A stretch of DNA of 64,000 nucleotides from Saccharospirillum alexandrii (GTDB lineage Bacteria; Pseudomonadota; Gammaproteobacteria; Pseudomonadales; Natronospirillaceae). The notes under the pieces are model-generated. The model was not told where the DNA came from, did not search any database, and worked only from the letters and a program-made list of their open reading frames with translations. Positions 18,690-27,490 of this stretch are shown one piece after another (within the stretch, counting starts at the first letter, position 1; the number at the start of each line of letters is the position of its first letter). The position numbers and the translations under genes were made by a program. Location of the stretch: the NCBI RefSeq assembly GCF_004000275.1, contig NZ_RCIP01000004.1:314700-378699 (forward strand), given 5' to 3'.

Positions 18690-19244
18690 TACCGCCAGAG
18701 TTCGGTTGATCGCGATCAGCACTCCCGGGCGATGAACGTAACGGCGCAGAAACGCCCCAGCGTAAACCCAGCTCCCCAGCGACAACCAGCAGATCGGAAG
18801 ATATAGCAGGGCGAACAGAATGATCTGCTGCAGATTATCCCCGCTGGTGTAAGCCCCGATACCCGAAGCCGAAGCCAGCCAGGCCTTGGGGTTCAGCCAC
18901 TGCATCAGCGCGCCTGTCATAAAGCCGGGCGCTTCACTATTACCCCCTTCCGGCAACCGACCATCGTCCCGAAACAGCCGAATACTCAAATAGAGCAGAA
19001 AAGCGATACCGGCCCAGCGCAGCGCTTCCTGCAACCCCGGAACGACCGCCAGCATAGAATAGAGCCCCAGCCCGACGGCGATAAACAGGGCAATAAACCC
19101 CAGACTGGCACCGGTGACGAACACCAGCCCCCGTCTGAGCGGGTAGCGGGTGCCGCTGGTGAGACACACTAGATTTACCGGCCCCGGTGAAATTGAGGCG
19201 GCCAGCGCAAACGCTGACATTGGCAGAATCGTGGAAAGGCTCAT
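18651..19244 (-). CDS. LysE family translocator
   Basis: The 197-residue inner-membrane exporter has five to six predicted helices and the LysE/RhtB N-terminal motif SPGPVNLVCLTSGTRYPLRRG. Members export amino acids such as lysine, homoserine or leucine. The start at 19244 has a strong AGGAGA site; the frame is open 21 codons further upstream without support. Its 3' end overlaps the AraC gene by 39 bp in antiparallel orientation. Confidence 0.88.
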   Translation of the reverse strand: MSLSTILPMSAFALAASISPGPVNLVCLTSGTRYPLRRGLVFVTGASLGFIALFIAVGLGLYSMLAVVPGLQEALRWAGIAFLLYLSIRLFRDDGRLPEGGNSEAPGFMTGALMQWLNPKAWLASASGIGAYTSGDNLQQIILFALLYLPICWLSLGSWVYAGAFLRRYVHRPGVLIAINRTLAVLLAASCVYLLVE

Positions 19245-19370
19245 TGCTGTTCTCCTGGTTGGCAATGGCTGCAGTCTGCTATGGCGGTGGGTCAGGGTAT
19301 TGCACAAAATTGAGGTGAGTATTCATTGGCAGTAATCCCCGGACTCAGTAAAGAACTGATGTTGATTCTG

Positions 19371-20270
19371 TTAGGCGTCAAATATCAGCGACCGGTGAAC
19401 CGCCACGCCTGCCATGGTGCCCGATGCGATGGCGAAGGTGCCGTTTTGCATGGGGTTGGATAGATCGCCCGCTACGTAAATGCCTTTAACTGAACTTTCT
19501 TTCATCCCATCCACTTTAACGATAGGCCCCAGGGGTGTTTCCTCTATCTCCAGTTTCAGTCGTTCGATCAACGGCGAGGTCAGAGTAATTCTCGGGCCTA
19601 CATACAAGCCTTGAATGAGGGCTGTACGGCCATTCGCCAACCGCACTCCTTCCACTTCCACACCGTCGCCCAGAACCTCGACAACCGGTGAGTGTTCGAG
19701 GGTAACGCCGCGTGTCAGCAGGTGCTTAAGCGTTTCGCCTTCTGGCTTGAACTGACCCTGAGTAAAGAGCGTGGTTGCGCCCCAGTCGGGAATCATGGCG
19801 GCCTGGTGAAATGACATCTCGCTGGTGGCCAGTACGCCGAGGGCACGATCGCTGAGTTCGTAGCCGTGGCAGTAGGGGCAATGAATCACGGTTTTGCCCC
19901 AGCGTTCCTGAACCCCGGGGATGTCGGGCAGTTTATCGGTGATGCCCATGGCGAGAATTACGCGCTTCGCCGCTAGGCTGTGGCCACCCTCAGTCGTTGC
20001 CTTGAAGCCATCGCCGGTTGCTTCTACTGCGTTCGCGCTGTCTTCCATTAATTCAAAGGTTGGATAAGCGCGTAACTGGGCCATCGCCGTAGCGCGAATC
20101 TCGGCGGGTGTTTTGCCATCGAGGCAAAAGATACCGTGGGAGGCGTCCGCATAGCGGTTGCGCGGTGAGTTGGCGTCAATCACAAGCACCGTTTTGCGTG
20201 CGCGCACCAGTTGCATGGCGGCAGCCAAACCCGCGAAACTTCCCCCGATTATGACCACATCAACGTTCAT
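19371..20270 (-). CDS. NAD(P)/FAD-dependent oxidoreductase, thioredoxin reductase-like
   Basis: The 299-residue flavoprotein has the FAD motif VVIIGGSFAGLAAAMQL at the N-terminus, a redox CPYC at residues 131-134 (HCPYCHGYE), and a C-terminal GIYVAGDLSNPMQNGTFAIASG FAD-contact segment. It resembles the short thioredoxin-reductase-like proteins often paired with Rrf2 or MarR regulators rather than housekeeping TrxB. It diverges from an Rrf2 gene, and the shared region has two matching operators. It probably responds to thiol or electrophile stress. Confidence 0.85.
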   Translation of the reverse strand: MNVDVVIIGGSFAGLAAAMQLVRARKTVLVIDANSPRNRYADASHGIFCLDGKTPAEIRATAMAQLRAYPTFELMEDSANAVEATGDGFKATTEGGHSLAAKRVILAMGITDKLPDIPGVQERWGKTVIHCPYCHGYELSDRALGVLATSEMSFHQAAMIPDWGATTLFTQGQFKPEGETLKHLLTRGVTLEHSPVVEVLGDGVEVEGVRLANGRTALIQGLYVGPRITLTSPLIERLKLEIEETPLGPIVKVDGMKESSVKGIYVAGDLSNPMQNGTFAIASGTMAGVAVHRSLIFDA

Positions 20271-20290
20271 AGCGATTCCTCATCTACATC

Positions 20291-20311
20291 ATGTAACTCA
20301 TATTGTTACAT
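20291..20311. promoter_or_regulatory. Operator 1 in the oxidoreductase/Rrf2 divergent region
   Basis: A perfect inverted repeat ATGTAAC-N7-GTTACAT, 21 bp. It is the best candidate binding site for the adjacent Rrf2 regulator and lies 21 bp upstream of the oxidoreductase start. Confidence 0.7.
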
Positions 20312-20334
20312 CATGGAATGCGCAAGCGCAATAC

Positions 20335-20355
20335 ATGTAACATAAAAAGTTCCAT
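20335..20355. promoter_or_regulatory. Operator 2 in the oxidoreductase/Rrf2 divergent region
   Basis: ATGTAAC-N7-GTTCCAT repeats operator 1 with the same 7-bp spacer and one mismatch in the right arm. It lies 33 bp before the Rrf2 start and 44 bp from operator 1, consistent with autoregulation. Confidence 0.65.
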
Positions 20356-20387
20356 GATAGGATAGTGGTTCGTTGAATAGGTGTATT

Positions 20388-20801
20388 ATGAGAAAAGACA
20401 GCCGATTATCCCGGGTATTGCACGTGCTGGTGCATCTGGATGCCTTTGATTCCCCCGTTACTTCAGATGTGCTGGCCGAGATGCTCAGTACTAACCCGGT
20501 GGTGGTACGCCGCACCATGGCGTTGTTGCGCGACCAGGGTTATGTGCAGTCCGTTAAGGGGCACAGTGGTGGCTGGTCGTTAGCGAAGCCCCTCAGTGAA
20601 CTCACCTTGTTGGATATTCACAGAGCGCTGGGCGACAATTCGATATTCACCATTGGCCTAACCGACGAACACACTCAGTGCCCAATAGAGCATGCGGTAA
20701 ATGTCGCATTGAAGGATGTTATGAATGAGGCTGAAATGCTGATGCTCCAGCGTTTTGGCGAGATAACCCTGGATATTCTGGGGGCGCAGTTCAGGCAGTA
20801 A
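20388..20801 (+). CDS. Rrf2 family transcriptional regulator
   Basis: The 137-residue protein is an Rrf2 winged-helix regulator. The HTH spans about residues 20-65 (TSDVLAEMLSTNPVVVRRTMALL, then GHSGGWSLAKPLSELTLLDIHRALG). It has one cysteine (QCPIEHA), not the three of Fe-S members such as IscR or NsrR. It is therefore closer to the YwnA/CymR-like type and may sense thiol modification directly. The ATG at 20388 begins the conserved part. The divergent flavoprotein is the likely target. Confidence 0.88.
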   Translation: MRKDSRLSRVLHVLVHLDAFDSPVTSDVLAEMLSTNPVVVRRTMALLRDQGYVQSVKGHSGGWSLAKPLSELTLLDIHRALGDNSIFTIGLTDEHTQCPIEHAVNVALKDVMNEAEMLMLQRFGEITLDILGAQFRQ

Positions 20802-20914
20802 TGGTGGCGGGATACCATTATCGCTCCGTGTGATAAGCAACCAGCAGTGTACATGAGTAGGCCTGATAGGAATGTGTTGGTGTATCGCAGATCGAGATAG
20901 TATGAGGGGGTGCT

Positions 20915-21343
20915 ATGAATGAGGATAATCAGGAGCTGATCATGCTCTACGAATTTACGGGCACGAGGATAGCAGAGTTCAAATCACAGCAATGGGCGAT
21001 CACAAATTATGGAGCGGTGATCTATGCCACTATTGTGTCCTCAAAAACACTGATTAAAAACATTTCAGTCTTGGAGACTGTGCTGTTAAACATCTTGACT
21101 CTGGTCGTCATGGTCATCGGTATTTGGCTCATTAACGGGTTCTCCGAGTCAATCAATGAACGCCAGAAATGCCTCGCCGAGCTTCGTAAAAAATTTGGTG
21201 AAGAGTTTATCTTTGTATGGAGTGGCGGGCATTCTGGTGTTGCAGAGGGGAAAGTAAAGCCAAAAACGGTTCTGAAAACGTTTCACCGACTTATTTTAGT
21301 GTTCGGGTTTATCGTGACCACGTTGCTGCTATGGCGAATCTAA
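20915..21343 (+). CDS. Hypothetical membrane protein, 142 residues
   Basis: A GAGG-like site precedes the ATG at 20915. The protein has hydrophobic segments near residues 27-47 (TNYGAVIYATIVSS), 52-73 (ETVLLNILTLVVMVIGIWLI) and at the C-terminus (LILVFGFIVTTLLLW). Between them lies a charged cytoplasmic-looking loop (ESINERQKCLAELRKKFGEE). I do not recognise the family with certainty; small membrane proteins with this layout exist in many proteobacteria. Its base composition is more A+T-rich than its neighbours. Confidence 0.65.
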   Translation: MNEDNQELIMLYEFTGTRIAEFKSQQWAITNYGAVIYATIVSSKTLIKNISVLETVLLNILTLVVMVIGIWLINGFSESINERQKCLAELRKKFGEEFIFVWSGGHSGVAEGKVKPKTVLKTFHRLILVFGFIVTTLLLWRI

Positions 21344-21691
21344 CGTGTCGTGGCTAATACGGTTAATGGCTGATTCCTATGGCAGTTATTGTTTGCCGCG
21401 CCTGTCATAGTCTGTGGCTTCAAGTGACCTGTTCTGCGAGGTGCGCGTCATAGTCTTGCTGCAGTTGTTGCCATCCGATTCAAGCGCATGCTTATTTACG
21501 GAAATAGCCAATGGAGTATAGTAAAGTCAAAGATTGGAGGTGCCTGTAGTCGAATTAAGGCTGAGGTGAGTCACCAAGGGACTGGAAAAGGGCTGCGGTT
21601 GAAATGTGTTTTCAACCGAGGAGCGCGGTGTGGAAATGAGCCGAGACGTAATACAGTGCCAAACCGTAACGATGAAAGTGGGAGAGCAATC
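21344..21691. other. Long intergenic region with a stem-loop and a short direct repeat
   Basis: About 350 bases without a convincing gene. It contains a perfect 9-bp stem-loop at 21596-21618 (CGGTTGAAA, 5-base loop, TTTCAACCG) and a 10-bp direct repeat GTCATAGTCT at 21404 and 21447. An open frame runs in-frame into the GFA gene from 21488, but its N-terminal part has no family similarity. Confidence 0.45.
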
Positions 21692-22105
21692 ATGTCAGCC
21701 AACAAACAGGCGGGTGCCTGCCTTTGCGGCAAGGTTCGAATCAATGCAACGCCCGATAAACTGCACCTGGTGGCTTGTCACTGTACCCAATGTCAGAACT
21801 GGGGCGGCGGACCCTTCTTATCGGTGGATTGCGGCGGCTCCGTGATCATTGAGGGTGAGGAATCTGTGGCCGTTTATGCGTCATCTCAGTGGGCTGAGCG
21901 GGGGTTCTGTCGTGAGTGCGGTACGCATTTGTTTTACCGCCTGAAAGGACAGGGTGATTACGCCATTCCGCTGGGGTTGTTTTCGGCTGAGGCCAACTGG
22001 GCCTTCAAACGACAGCTTTTTATTGATCAGAAGCCCGAGTGCTACTCGTTTGCTGAGCAGACCGAAAACCTGACCCGGGATGAAGCTTTTGAGCGTTATG
22101 CGTAG
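21692..22105 (+). CDS. GFA family protein (CENP-V/formaldehyde-activating fold)
   Basis: The 137-residue protein has the zinc-binding pattern of the GFA/CENP-V family: GACLCGKVRI, ACHCTQCQNWGG and GFCRECGTHLFYR, giving the cysteine set for structural and catalytic zinc. Glutathione-dependent formaldehyde activation is documented for a few members only; most have unknown substrates. The ATG at 21692 has a GGAGAG site and starts right before the first zinc motif. Confidence 0.85.
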   Translation: MSANKQAGACLCGKVRINATPDKLHLVACHCTQCQNWGGGPFLSVDCGGSVIIEGEESVAVYASSQWAERGFCRECGTHLFYRLKGQGDYAIPLGLFSAEANWAFKRQLFIDQKPECYSFAEQTENLTRDEAFERYA

Positions 22106-22241
22106 GGAGCCTCTGACCAACTCCGCCGAGAAACAGGAGCAAGTCGACGAGTGACCGGGGCCGCAAATCGGTGAAAAAATCAGGAAGGCCAGGTTACAAC
22201 CTGCTAGAGTCACGTATACACATCAATATTAAGGGGTCTTC

Positions 22242-22595
22242 ATGACGTTCAGAAGAGCATCTCGCCTGGTTACCGTTGTTTCTGTGATCACTACGCTGGT
22301 GGTGGGCAGTTTGGGGTCACAGTTGGCCGTGGCCGACATTGTGGGTACTGAAGCCCTGTTGCAGGAACAAAGCGGCACCGTTACCCGTGATGAACTGCAG
22401 TCCCTCATCGCCCGTGGGGATGTGCAGCAGAAGCTGATTGACTACGGCATTTCGCCCGAACAGGCTTCGGAGCGTGTTGCCGCACTGACCGAGGCTGAAT
22501 TGCTGCAACTGTCCCAACACATTGATGATGAACCTGCTGGCGGGTCTGTCACGCTGATCCTGCTGATTATCATACTGATTATTCTACTGCGCTAA
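22242..22595 (+). CDS. PA2779 family protein with Gly-Gly/TM/Arg tail
   Basis: The 117-residue protein begins with a signal sequence (hydrophobic residues about 10-31, likely cleaved after AVA). A helical middle follows (DELQSLIARGDVQQKLIDYG, then SPEQASERVAALTEAEL). The C-terminus is Gly100-Gly101, a strongly hydrophobic helix at 103-116, and Arg117 as the last residue. This matches the PA2779 family, always found beside PA2778-type peptidases. The tail resembles protein-sorting tails such as GlyGly-CTERM in layout. The peptidase gene starts 3 bp after its stop. Function unknown. Confidence 0.85.
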   Translation: MTFRRASRLVTVVSVITTLVVGSLGSQLAVADIVGTEALLQEQSGTVTRDELQSLIARGDVQQKLIDYGISPEQASERVAALTEAELLQLSQHIDDEPAGGSVTLILLIIILIILLR

Positions 22596-22598
22596 GAC

Positions 22599-23549
22599 GT
22601 GTCATTGCGGCAAGCAGGCTGGTCGCTGGTAATAGCGGCCAGCTTTTTAACCGGGTGCGCCACCGGCACGCTGCAGTATGAGCAGTTATCAGCCGAGCCT
22701 GCTGTTACCGGCCTGACCGATCAGGTGCTTCTGCACGAAATCCCCTTCTTCCCTCAGGAAGCTTACCAATGCGGACCGGCCAGCCTGGCGATGTTGATGA
22801 GCCATCAGGGTAAATCGGTACAGCCCAGTGAGCTGGTGGATCAGGTTTTTATTGAATCCCGTCAGGGCAGTTTGAAGGCCGAAATGCAGGCGGCGACCCG
22901 TCGTCAGGGGTTACTCCCCTATGTGCACGATACCCGCTTTTCTACGTTGCTTGAGCAACTGGACGCAGGGCACCCCGTCCTCGTGTTTCAGAACCTCGGA
23001 TTTGGTTTTTATCCGGTCTGGCATTATGCCGTTGTCATTGGCTATGACCTTAACGAAGAAACCATGGTTTTGCATTCCGGTACTACAGCTGGGTTGGAGC
23101 GCGATTTCAAACGCTTCGAACTGGAATGGCGTGGTGGCGACTACTGGGCGATGACCATGCACCGGCCGGGTAAGTTTCCGCGCAATGCAGAACCGACCCC
23201 TTATCTGGAAGCCACCGCCGGGCTGGAGCAGGCCGGGCAGTTTGAGGCGGCCGCACTGGCATACCAGGCGGCTAGCGAGCGTTGGCCAGATCAATTGATC
23301 GCCTGGATGGGCCTGGGCAATGTTCGTTATCGTCAGCAGAAGTTTGAAGACGCTCAGCACGCTTACCAGCAAGCGCTCACGCTTAATGTCGATAGCGCGG
23401 CTGCGCACCACAATCTGGCCTGGGCGCTGATGCGTCAGCAGGATTTTGACGCGGCCTATGAGCCCGCCCGCACCGCCAACCGTCTGGCCGATGAACAGGG
23501 CGACCGCTACCGAAGTGCCTTACATGCCTGGCTGGAGAACCAGAAGTAA
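22599..23549 (+). CDS. PA2778 family C39-like cysteine peptidase lipoprotein with TPR repeats
   Basis: The 316-residue protein starts with GTG and a lipoprotein signal ending SFLTGC (Cys20). A C39-like peptidase domain follows at about residues 45-195: catalytic Cys58 in AYQCGPASLAML, His142 in YPVWHYAVVIGYD and an acidic partner at Asp150. Residues about 215-310 hold tetratricopeptide repeats (AWMGLGNVRYRQQKFEDAQ, then AHHNLAWALMRQQDFDAAY). It should be a periplasm-facing lipoprotein. It is translationally close to PA2779, and its substrate may be that protein; this is inference. Confidence 0.88.
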   Translation: MSLRQAGWSLVIAASFLTGCATGTLQYEQLSAEPAVTGLTDQVLLHEIPFFPQEAYQCGPASLAMLMSHQGKSVQPSELVDQVFIESRQGSLKAEMQAATRRQGLLPYVHDTRFSTLLEQLDAGHPVLVFQNLGFGFYPVWHYAVVIGYDLNEETMVLHSGTTAGLERDFKRFELEWRGGDYWAMTMHRPGKFPRNAEPTPYLEATAGLEQAGQFEAAALAYQAASERWPDQLIAWMGLGNVRYRQQKFEDAQHAYQQALTLNVDSAAAHHNLAWALMRQQDFDAAYEPARTANRLADEQGDRYRSALHAWLENQK

Positions 23550-23561
23550 GCGTTTGTTAGG

Positions 23562-26033
23562 TTATTCGCTGTAAGGTCTGCGTCCAGCGCAGGCTAACCA
23601 GGCAATCGACAGCGGCCTCATGTTCAGCGGTGCACGAAATTGTCCGTCACCGTCCCAGGCGGCCGGCGTTCTGAATTGCAAACCGGATTGACCGTATTGG
23701 AAATTCGCCATCTGGTCGGCCAGAAACCGGGCTTTTTCTTTGAGACCATACTCCGCCAGCATGGCAACAAATACCCAGGCAGAGCCGACCAGCACCTCAT
23801 TGACTTGCAGTTCCTCGCCTCCATCCCCGCCATAGCGATGTTGTCCGGGCTCAGCGACCAGCAGAGGGCCGAATCTGCCATGGTGGAATGCCTCAACGTT
23901 GTTTTCCCAAACGGTTTCCAGATGTCGCCGGATATTGGCGACCGGTAACAGGTCACCCAGCCCGGCGAGTCGGGCATAGAACACACCGATCAGCGCATCA
24001 CATTGGGTTGCGTTACTGTATTTTCCTTCACTGTTGGTGCGATAGAAACGGCCTGCCCAGAGTTGTTCGAACCCGGCCTGGGCTTTGCCCAGTAAGGCGG
24101 AATAGGTGGCCGCTTTGTCCGGCGCTCCCTGGCTTTCCCAGAGCCTGGCCATTGTCGCCCAGGCGGCGATGACCCAGGAACTGGTGTAGGCCGAAAGGCC
24201 TCGCATATCGAGATTGTCCCAGGTGCTGTCGCCAAATTCCTGATGCACGGGTAGTGCGATATCAGGGTCGAGCTGTTTTTTGATGAAGTCGGCGAGTCCA
24301 TCGAGCGTTTGGAGGTCGGTAGGCTCAATGGTTTTACCCACTAGTTGGCGATGCAGATAGTAACTGACGATAAAGGATGGGTTGTGGTCTTTCCAGACAT
24401 TGGGGTCATCGCGCATCACATAGCCATTGAGTGCAACCCAGGGGTCTTCAGCTGGCGAACCCAGATCATGCGGTAGTTTGCCGGCAACCAGCATGGGTGC
24501 GATTGCGCCGGTGCGGTAGATTGGGCGATGTTGGTTCTGTTGCAATGTGGCGGTGTCCAGGTAGTCATCGAAGATGGATTGAGCAAGGTCTGGCCACAGT
24601 TTACTCAGTGCAGGGAAGGCGTAGACATAGAGGTCGAGCGTGTTGTAATAAAAATAGCCTGAATCGAAGCCTTCCAGCCAACCAAAATGGCTGTGATTGC
24701 GAAACGGTTGTTGCCCGGCCGTGAGAGGCCTGACCGGCTCATGAACCCAGGCGGCTGCACCGGCAGCAATCGACCAGTTTTCGTTCAGGATGGCGCCGGC
24801 TGTCCGGTTGGTCCATTCGTTTTTGGTTGACTGAATGTCAGCCAGCGTCTCGCGTTGCCAATCGTCAATTGAGCGAAGCCAGGCAGGCAAGTGCGTAAAC
24901 GCCTCCTCGGCAATGGCTGCGCTCTGATGGCCGTCACGTCCAAATGCATCCGTGTAGGCGCGCCACCAGCGACGGCCCTGGCCAAACCGGACTTCGGGCC
25001 AATCGAAGGATAGGGCGAACGTCACACTTCCGGGTGCCGTGAACTCAGCGGACAGGGCACTGAGCAGGGGTTCGTGCCAGTGGGCCGTCCATTGAGTGGT
25101 GTCGTCATTAAAATACCCCGCTTCCAACCACTGATGTTCAAGCCATGCCAGTGTGTAGGGCTGCTCGGCGTAGGGCGTTCCGGTTTCGTTCTGGTTGGCT
25201 TTAACCGTCAGGTGAACGCTGAGTCGTCCGGTATCGGACTGCGCACTCAACCCCACTTCGCCACTGGCCATGGTCGAGTCGATGGCCTGGCGTCGATGGA
25301 CAACGTGACAGCGCTGCGGGTCATGGTGCACCAGCTCGTTGATTTGTCCGGCATGGGTCTGATTGGGCCAGTGCTGGCCACTGCGCTGTGCAGTGGTTAA
25401 CGGCATGACCGACCAGCCCATCAGATTGGGCCAGAATAACGCCACCGAAATAGACTCGACTTCCGTTTTCCAGTGTGTCAGGTCAACGCGCATCAGTGTT
25501 ACGGGCAAGGCGCTGCCACTGCTGTCATCCGGTAACTGGGGTGACATCACTGTTACCCGAATGTCGGCGGGCAAGTGCTCAGAGTGCCAGTGCTCAAAGC
25601 TCATTGGGAATAACGCCTGATACCGGCGCTGGGTTTCGTCCAGTTCCTGCTCACCCGGGCCAACTCGCAGCTTGCGCAGATGCGAACGCCCGTTTTCAAT
25701 CCAGCGCACAGCCAGGAACGCCGGATCCAGCGCCTCATGCAAATGAGCGCCTGGCTCCAGTTGCCATCGGTCAAAATGCCCGTTGAGACTGCGACTGAAC
25801 ATGGGGTTGCCAAGCCCGCCCATCAGGGGACCATTCAGAATGCCATCGTCATGGCTCCTCGGTTTGGCTTTTACCGGTTGAGTAAAAACCTGACCTGGCT
25901 GGATACAAAATCCGAAATCACTGGTTCTGCTGGCCAGTGAGGTTAGAGTTTCACCGAGCTGGTTATCGTTTTGGGTGGGTTTAGACACGGTTAGGCTCGT
26001 TATCAACGGTAGATAGCACCTAAAGTATATCAA
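23562..26033 (-). CDS. GH116 family beta-glucosidase (GBA2-like)
   Basis: The 823-residue protein aligns with GH116 enzymes, relatives of human bile-acid glucosylceramidase GBA2. The N-terminal beta domain (GGLGNPMFSRSLNGHFDRWQ) is followed by an (alpha/alpha)6 barrel. The predicted nucleophile is Glu418 in AILNENWSI, and the acid/base is Asp606 in STWDNLDMRGLSAY. VMAPxx-type and KDHNPSFI segments are also present. No signal peptide is evident, so it is cytoplasmic. Substrates could be aryl or alkyl beta-glucosides, xylosides or glycolipids. The start is uncertain: a GTG at codon 16 (25988) would remove an odd N-terminus. Confidence 0.88.
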   Translation of the reverse strand: MIYFRCYLPLITSLTVSKPTQNDNQLGETLTSLASRTSDFGFCIQPGQVFTQPVKAKPRSHDDGILNGPLMGGLGNPMFSRSLNGHFDRWQLEPGAHLHEALDPAFLAVRWIENGRSHLRKLRVGPGEQELDETQRRYQALFPMSFEHWHSEHLPADIRVTVMSPQLPDDSSGSALPVTLMRVDLTHWKTEVESISVALFWPNLMGWSVMPLTTAQRSGQHWPNQTHAGQINELVHHDPQRCHVVHRRQAIDSTMASGEVGLSAQSDTGRLSVHLTVKANQNETGTPYAEQPYTLAWLEHQWLEAGYFNDDTTQWTAHWHEPLLSALSAEFTAPGSVTFALSFDWPEVRFGQGRRWWRAYTDAFGRDGHQSAAIAEEAFTHLPAWLRSIDDWQRETLADIQSTKNEWTNRTAGAILNENWSIAAGAAAWVHEPVRPLTAGQQPFRNHSHFGWLEGFDSGYFYYNTLDLYVYAFPALSKLWPDLAQSIFDDYLDTATLQQNQHRPIYRTGAIAPMLVAGKLPHDLGSPAEDPWVALNGYVMRDDPNVWKDHNPSFIVSYYLHRQLVGKTIEPTDLQTLDGLADFIKKQLDPDIALPVHQEFGDSTWDNLDMRGLSAYTSSWVIAAWATMARLWESQGAPDKAATYSALLGKAQAGFEQLWAGRFYRTNSEGKYSNATQCDALIGVFYARLAGLGDLLPVANIRRHLETVWENNVEAFHHGRFGPLLVAEPGQHRYGGDGGEELQVNEVLVGSAWVFVAMLAEYGLKEKARFLADQMANFQYGQSGLQFRTPAAWDGDGQFRAPLNMRPLSIAWLACAGRRPYSE

Positions 26034-26187
26034 TAGTGAATGAATATGAAGGGTGACGACTTAAAAGAACAGAGTCGTGTTCTTAAAGGCGAGTGTTCAG
26101 GGCCGGATGATACCTTCGGATTGGTTATGGGTGGTTCAGATGTTAGCGAACAGCACGAGGCAGGCTCGCATTGCGGGCAGTGTCGCG

Positions 26188-27291
26188 CTACTGCTCAGTG
26201 TTTTTTCGCACCAGCACGGCCGCCCGAAAACGTTGCTTGCCATAGCGGGTCATGGCATCCATGGCTTCCAGTGGCACCGGCATGAACTGGTTATCGGTGG
26301 CGGACTGGTCTTCGTCTTCGTCGATTTCCGGATCGTTCAGGTAGGCGTGGTGGTCATCTTCACCGACCCACCAGACCCAGTGCGGCGCCTTATTGCGGTT
26401 GAGCCGCCAGGTGCTGATCAGTACCAGTATTTGCCAGCCTGCCTGGCGCAGTTCGGCAATTTCACTGGCCATCAATACACGCTGGTGCAGGCCGACACCC
26501 CGTGCCTGGGCTTCCTCCATGAATTGGTTGTGTACCTCGATCATAACCTGGCGCTTGTGTTCGACGCGTACGCTGTCCACAAAGGGTGGTTCAAGATGGC
26601 TGGCCCAGACTTCGGCTTCAAACCCACGCCGGTGCGCTGAGAGCGCCAGACCCAGTGGCGAGGTGCCGCCGAGGCCGGTGGTCATGTACACGGTCGTCGC
26701 TTCGCGCCAGAGCTGGATTTCCTGGGCCCGGGTCATCGGTTGCGCCGGGTCGAGGTGATTCAGCGCCATCATCAGCGCCGCCGGGCCGCAGGTAAAAGGG
26801 GTCGACTGAGGGTAGTAAGGCCGTAATGGGTGCTGTGGCAGCTGGCTGTGCAGGCGTTTTTCCAGAACGAAGGCATCACCGCCGTCGACGTAGTAGCCGA
26901 TGCGTTTATGCAGGATCTTGTAGCCTTGGGCCTTGTACAAGGCCAGTGCTGCGTCGTTGCCGTCACGAACCTCCAGGCGAACGAAGCGGCACTGGGTATC
27001 GATAGCTTCTGTTTCCAGCGCCTGCAGCAGCCGTTTGCCCAGCCCCATGCCGCGCGCCTCGGGCGAGACGGCCAGAGAATAGATGCGCGCCAGCACCGTG
27101 CCACGCCGGTGCAGCAGCAGGCCGTAACCCAGCAAATTGCCGGTGTCACTTTCGGCAACTAGAAACCTGTCCTGCGGCTGGCGCAGAAAGCGCTGGAAGC
27201 TGCGGCGGCTGATCTGGTCGTAATCGAAGCATTGGTTTTCGAGCGAAACAAGGGCACCGAGATCGGCTGGGCGGGCAAGCCGAATTTGCAT
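26188..27291 (-). CDS. GNAT acetyltransferase-peptidase C39-like fusion protein
   Basis: The 367-residue protein joins two domains. Residues 1-145 are a GNAT N-acetyltransferase with acetyl-CoA loop ARGMGLGKRLLQALE at about 79-93 and LALYKAQGYK. Residues 155-340 are a C39-like papain-fold domain with Cys168 in STPFTCGPAALMM and His in KAPHWVWWVGEDDHHAYLNDPE. It diverges from an RLAN-type RimK ligase, 199 bp apart. This fusion and neighbourhood recur in proteobacteria and suggest a shared peptide-modifying or peptide-making pathway. The start at 27291 was chosen because the GNAT domain begins there. Confidence 0.87.
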   Translation of the reverse strand: MQIRLARPADLGALVSLENQCFDYDQISRRSFQRFLRQPQDRFLVAESDTGNLLGYGLLLHRRGTVLARIYSLAVSPEARGMGLGKRLLQALETEAIDTQCRFVRLEVRDGNDAALALYKAQGYKILHKRIGYYVDGGDAFVLEKRLHSQLPQHPLRPYYPQSTPFTCGPAALMMALNHLDPAQPMTRAQEIQLWREATTVYMTTGLGGTSPLGLALSAHRRGFEAEVWASHLEPPFVDSVRVEHKRQVMIEVHNQFMEEAQARGVGLHQRVLMASEIAELRQAGWQILVLISTWRLNRNKAPHWVWWVGEDDHHAYLNDPEIDEDEDQSATDNQFMPVPLEAMDAMTRYGKQRFRAAVLVRKNTEQ

Positions 27292-27490
27292 AAAGGCAGT
27301 TCCTGGCGGTTGGATGAATGAACCTGTATAGACTAGGTTAAAAAAGCGGTCAGCAGAGGGTGGATTTCCATAAATATCGCATCCGGCCATCTTGCGTTTT
27401 CAACCGTGTAGCGCACACTTTCAACGCCTGCGGAATCGGTGTGATGGTCACCCGGTTTAGCCCGCAGCCTGGAATGCAAAAAGGACCCTA

